In this document: in pieces, positions 61,629 through 64,000 of the stretch
How positions within the stretch are numbered: position 1 is the stretch's first letter
Layout: every line of letters begins with the position of its first letter
NCBI GenBank assembly: GCA_964489705.1
Contig: CAZAZQ010000006.1
Coordinates: forward strand, 96,861 to 160,860
Source: CAZAZQ01 sp964489705
GTDB lineage: Bacteria > Zixibacteria > MSB-5A5 > GN15 > FEB-12
Direction: 5' to 3'
Length of the DNA: 64,000 nucleotides
Translations under genes and position numbers: made by a program
Notes under the pieces: model-generated
Database searches by the model: none
What the model was told of the DNA's origin: nothing
Seen by the model: the letters and a program-made list of their open reading frames with translations, nothing else

Positions 61629-61727
61629 CTACCGCTCCTTCCCGTGGGCGGCATATTGTTCTGAGGCTTGGGCAAAATACTTCTTCGTCGGTTCGACTTT
61701 CTCGCGATGGGGAGACTGTTCCGGCAA
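61629..61727 (-). CDS. Possible 32-residue protein between thiolase and hbd genes
   Basis: A short frame from TTG 61725-61727 to TAG 61629-61631, preceded by a consensus AAGGAG seven bases upstream. The predicted product (PEQSPHREKVEPTKKYFA...AAHGKER) is hydrophilic, with no membrane segment. It fills most of the otherwise unexplained gap in a tight operon. The strong ribosome site is the main support. Conservation has not been tested. Confidence 0.4.
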   Translation of the reverse strand: MPEQSPHREKVEPTKKYFAQASEQYAAHGKER

Positions 61728-61792
61728 TGTAGTTCTCCTTACCCGCTTGGTTCGGACGAGCTGGCTATGCAACGCCCGTCCTTGCCATCGGT

Positions 61793-62983
61793 TTACACCA
61801 TCTCAATCGCCATTGCGACCGCATTCCCGCCGCCGAGGCAGAGAGTCGCCATTCCTTTTTTCAAACCTCGGTCTTTCAGCGCATATATCAACGTCACCAG
61901 CACCCGCGTACCGGACGCTCCAATGGGGTGTCCCAGGGCAACTGCGCCGCCGTGGACGTTGACCCGCTCCCAGTCCCAGCCGAGATGCTTCCCGTCAGCC
62001 AAGGCTTGGACGGAAAAGGCTTCGTTGGCTTCGATGAGATCCCAATAGTTGATATCTACGTTCATTTTCTTCATCAGCTTTTGTACGGCGTAAATGGGAG
62101 CATAGAAGAGGTCCTCCGGTTTGGTGCCGGCAACGGCGTAGTCAACGATTTTCGCCAAAGGCGTGAGACCCTTTTCCTTCATATAGGTTTCCGACACCAC
62201 CACGGTTGCAGCACTGCCGTCGTTGAGCCCTGGGGCGTTCCCCGCCGTCACGGTACCGTCTTTCTCGAAAGCGGGACGGAGCTTTGCCAACGATTCCAAT
62301 GAAATATTGGGGCGCGGTCCCTCGTCTTTGTTGAACGGTTTGGGGTCGCCCTTACGCTGGGGAACTTCAATGGTAAAAATCTCTTCGTTGAACTTTCCCG
62401 CCTCCTGAGCGGCAAGAGCCTTTTTGTGCGAATTGAAAGCGTACTCGTCTTGCTCTTCACGGGTGATGCCTTCTTTTCTCCCCGTCAATTCCGCCGCACT
62501 GCCCATGTGAAAGTTATTGAAGCTGTCCCAGAGACCGTCGGTAATCATAATATCGAGCAGCTTTTGATGTCCGAACTTGAAACCGGTCTTGGCGCCATGT
62601 AACGCCAGCGGCGTTTGGGACATCGACTCCATGCCGCCCGCAACGATGACATTCTGGTCACCGGCACGGATGGACTGCGCCGCCAGCATGACTGCCTTCA
62701 AGCCTGACCCGCACACTTTGTTAATCGTCATCGCTGCCGCTTCCGGCGGTACGCCGCCGTGAATCGCCGCCTGGCGAGCGGGAGCCTGCCCGCATCCCCC
62801 TTGCACCACTTGTCCCATGATGACTTCGTCGATATCCTTGGGGTCGATACCGGCACGTTTTATCGCTTCTTTCACCGCCAATGCTCCCAACTGCGGAGCC
62901 GTCATCGTACCCAGCCCGCCATGCAGCACGCCGATGGCACTGCGACAGGCGGAAACAATATATGCATCTGGTCTGTCAGCCAT
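61793..62983 (-). CDS. Acetyl-CoA acetyltransferase / 3-ketoacyl-CoA thiolase
   Basis: A 396-residue thiolase. Seen: DAYIVSACRSAIGVLHGGLG, nucleophile C91 in NKVCGSGLKAVMLAAQ, NGGMES-like IVAGGMESMSQTP, His in GGAVALGHPIGASGTR, and second Cys in ATLCLGGGNAVAMAIE. It condenses two acetyl-CoA or cleaves 3-ketoacyl-CoA. I start at ATG 62981-62983 behind GGAGGAATGAG. The frame stays open 22 codons further. First gene of the operon, with its own promoter. Confidence 0.94.
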   Translation of the reverse strand: MADRPDAYIVSACRSAIGVLHGGLGTMTAPQLGALAVKEAIKRAGIDPKDIDEVIMGQVVQGGCGQAPARQAAIHGGVPPEAAAMTINKVCGSGLKAVMLAAQSIRAGDQNVIVAGGMESMSQTPLALHGAKTGFKFGHQKLLDIMITDGLWDSFNNFHMGSAAELTGRKEGITREEQDEYAFNSHKKALAAQEAGKFNEEIFTIEVPQRKGDPKPFNKDEGPRPNISLESLAKLRPAFEKDGTVTAGNAPGLNDGSAATVVVSETYMKEKGLTPLAKIVDYAVAGTKPEDLFYAPIYAVQKLMKKMNVDINYWDLIEANEAFSVQALADGKHLGWDWERVNVHGGAVALGHPIGASGTRVLVTLIYALKDRGLKKGMATLCLGGGNAVAMAIEMV

Positions 62984-63309
62984 TATCTCATTCCTCCAAA
63001 AACTATCGTTTAAGCCTTTTCTTTTGGAGCTATATATATAAAATCGCACCCGAAATCAAGTGAAGGAATTCACAAATCTTCCCATCAGGCAATATCTTAG
63101 CCAAAAAAGTCCGTCGGATTTTTACTCCTTTTCCGAGGCACCGAGTGAAGCGCCAAATTCCACAGCAGGAAGAGACAAGCCGGAGAAAATTACCCTTGTC
63201 ACATTCAAAGAAAGCGTATTTTTTCTGTAGGGCGTGACTGTTAAGAAGGTGAACAGCTATGCCGACATAACACAGTGACAATGCGAAACCTTTGCATAAG
63301 GAGAATCAC
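62984..63309. other. Divergent intergenic region, thiolase operon and OMP gene
   Basis: Holds the minus-strand promoter at 63031-63059 and the ribosome site AAGGAG at 63298-63303 for the outer-membrane protein. The minus-strand open frame at 63030-63281 is not supported by any gene-like feature. Confidence 0.5.
63031..63059 (-). promoter_or_regulatory. Promoter of the fatty-acid oxidation operon
   Basis: On the minus strand, TTGATT (63054-63059) and TATATA (63031-63036), 17 nt apart, about 50 nt before the thiolase ATG. No FadR-like operator recognised. Confidence 0.5.
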
Positions 63310-63900
63310 ATGAAGAAGTTGCTTTTCACCACTCTGTTCGTACTCGTTTTCGCCCTGGGCGCGATGGCGCAGATTCCGTCGCCGTTCAGCTTCTATGCGG
63401 GCGGAGCGCTGAGTTTGCCGAACAATCCCGACGGCTTCAAAGACACTCACAAAACCGGCTTCCACGGTATGGTCGGGATGGGATACAAAGTCGGTCCCGG
63501 TTTCCAGATGGTTGGGAAAGCGGAATACCACAAGTTCCCTTTCAACTTTGAAGGGCTCGACGGCGTCAGCGGCGGTTCGGCGAATATGTGGCTGTTCGGC
63601 GCCGACGGCAGATTTGCCCTCGGTCTTCCCGCTGCCCCGGTCAAGCCGTTTGTTTTTGCCGGAGCGGGACTTGCCAGTGTGAAGCAATCCGATTTCACCG
63701 GAAACATTTCGTTGGTCAGCTCATTGAGCGTCCCGTTGAGCGAAGATCAAAACAAAATGTATTACAACGTTGGAGCGGGTGTGGAATTCAAAAGCGGTCC
63801 CGGCTTCAGCTTTTTCGCACAAGCGAGATACGTCAATGTCGCCACCGACGTCGAACACACCGTCTTTATCCCCATCACGTTTGGGATAAAGTTCTTCTAA
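63310..63900 (+). CDS. Small outer-membrane beta-barrel protein
   Basis: A 196-residue protein with a signal peptide (KKLLFTTLFVLVFALGAMAQ) and alternating amphipathic strands, an aromatic C-terminus (FGIKFF) and segments such as FSFYAGGALSLP and PFVFAGAGLASV. These fit an eight-stranded OmpA/OmpX-like barrel of the OMP beta-brl type. ATG 63310 follows AAGGAGAATCAC; an upstream ATG at 63292 is less likely. Function unknown. Strong terminator follows. Confidence 0.8.
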   Translation: MKKLLFTTLFVLVFALGAMAQIPSPFSFYAGGALSLPNNPDGFKDTHKTGFHGMVGMGYKVGPGFQMVGKAEYHKFPFNFEGLDGVSGGSANMWLFGADGRFALGLPAAPVKPFVFAGAGLASVKQSDFTGNISLVSSLSVPLSEDQNKMYYNVGAGVEFKSGPGFSFFAQARYVNVATDVEHTVFIPITFGIKFF

Positions 63901-63916
63901 GCAATCAGTACATCCG

Positions 63917-63944
63917 AAAGCCGAAGTGTTAGCGCTTCGGCTTT
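63917..63944 (+). terminator. Terminator of the OMP gene
   Basis: AAAGCCGAAG / CTTCGGCTTT stem with an 8-nt loop and a run of seven T, 16 nt after the stop. Confidence 0.9.
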
Positions 63945-63971
63945 TTTTATGCGCAAGCACTCTCACACACT

Positions 63972-63996
63972 ACCCACCGCAAGCGGTGGGGCACCC
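63972..63996. repeat. Short palindrome CCCACCGC-AA-GCGGTGGG with GCACCCC
   Basis: A perfect 8-bp inverted repeat followed by GCACCCC. A diverged relative (CCCACGGCAAGCCATGGGGCACCCC) lies near 19549-19573, next to the repeat copies A and B, so this is a second dispersed repeat type. Confidence 0.55.
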
Positions 63997-64000
63997 CAAA

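Overview
The window looks like a chromosomal scaffold segment from an uncultured Gram-negative bacterium of the FCB/Zixibacteria type. This is an inference. It rests on four secreted proteins that end in paired dockerin repeats (pattern NVADLTYLVNYLFKGG...PPC), LPS-type genes (LpxL-like acyltransferase, heptosyltransferase), an outer-membrane barrel protein and a type I glutamine synthetase of the non-adenylylated kind. There is no rRNA, no CRISPR array and no prophage. A run of 100 N (19728-19827) marks a scaffold join inside a repeat-rich stretch.

Layout. 0.1-0.5 kb: a HesB/IscA-like gene interrupted by an in-frame UGA that reads well as selenocysteine. 0.8-9.7 kb: sugar and envelope genes (GlmU-like enzyme, galT, glgA, an AT-rich GT-C membrane glycosyltransferase, a membrane metalloprotease, lpxL-like, waaF-like), then mreB and glnA. 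12.7-15.8 kb: an AT-rich accessory islet with a small secreted protein, a membrane-anchored TPR protein, a small membrane protein and a second, apparently broken, secreted protein sharing the C-terminal motif YLGPPS...C..PWLAP...GWNH. 16-19.4 kb: mfd. 19.4-19.8 kb: palindromic repeats and the gap. 19.8-26.1 kb: gyrA, an ABC exporter whose ATPase gene has an in-frame TGA, and a GT4 glycosyltransferase. 26.2-29.1 kb: a zinc-uptake operon (znuA, znuC, znuB) led by a ribbon-helix-helix regulator with Cys/His ligands and a tandem operator-like repeat. 29-32.6 kb: TPR protein, IscU-like scaffold preceded by an attenuator-like leader, RqcH.

33-47.4 kb is the secretome block: a YadA-head/S74 fibre protein, four dockerin-tagged proteins (a small one, an LVIVD-repeat protein, a sialidase-like protein, and a beta-helix protein with two papain-like domains), a two-gene membrane protein pair, tadA, and tRNA-Gly and tRNA-Cys genes. 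47.6-57.4 kb holds a ferredoxin, a 65-nt structured element, a DUF1573 protein with a cysteine synthase, a SPOR lipoprotein, mtnA with a YjbQ protein, an AMP-forming acyl-CoA ligase, a Na/Pi symporter with a PhoU protein, rpiB and ilvE. 57.9-63 kb holds an HNH protein, a repeat copy, and a fatty-acid/butyrate oxidation operon (thiolase, a possible 32-aa protein, 3-hydroxyacyl-CoA dehydrogenase, two acyl-CoA dehydrogenases). The window ends with an outer-membrane protein.

The strongest candidates for something new are the secreted-motif/TPR islet, the RHH-type candidate zinc regulator, the leader upstream of the IscU gene, and the unannotated selenoprotein. All homology statements come from reading motifs; no database search was run.
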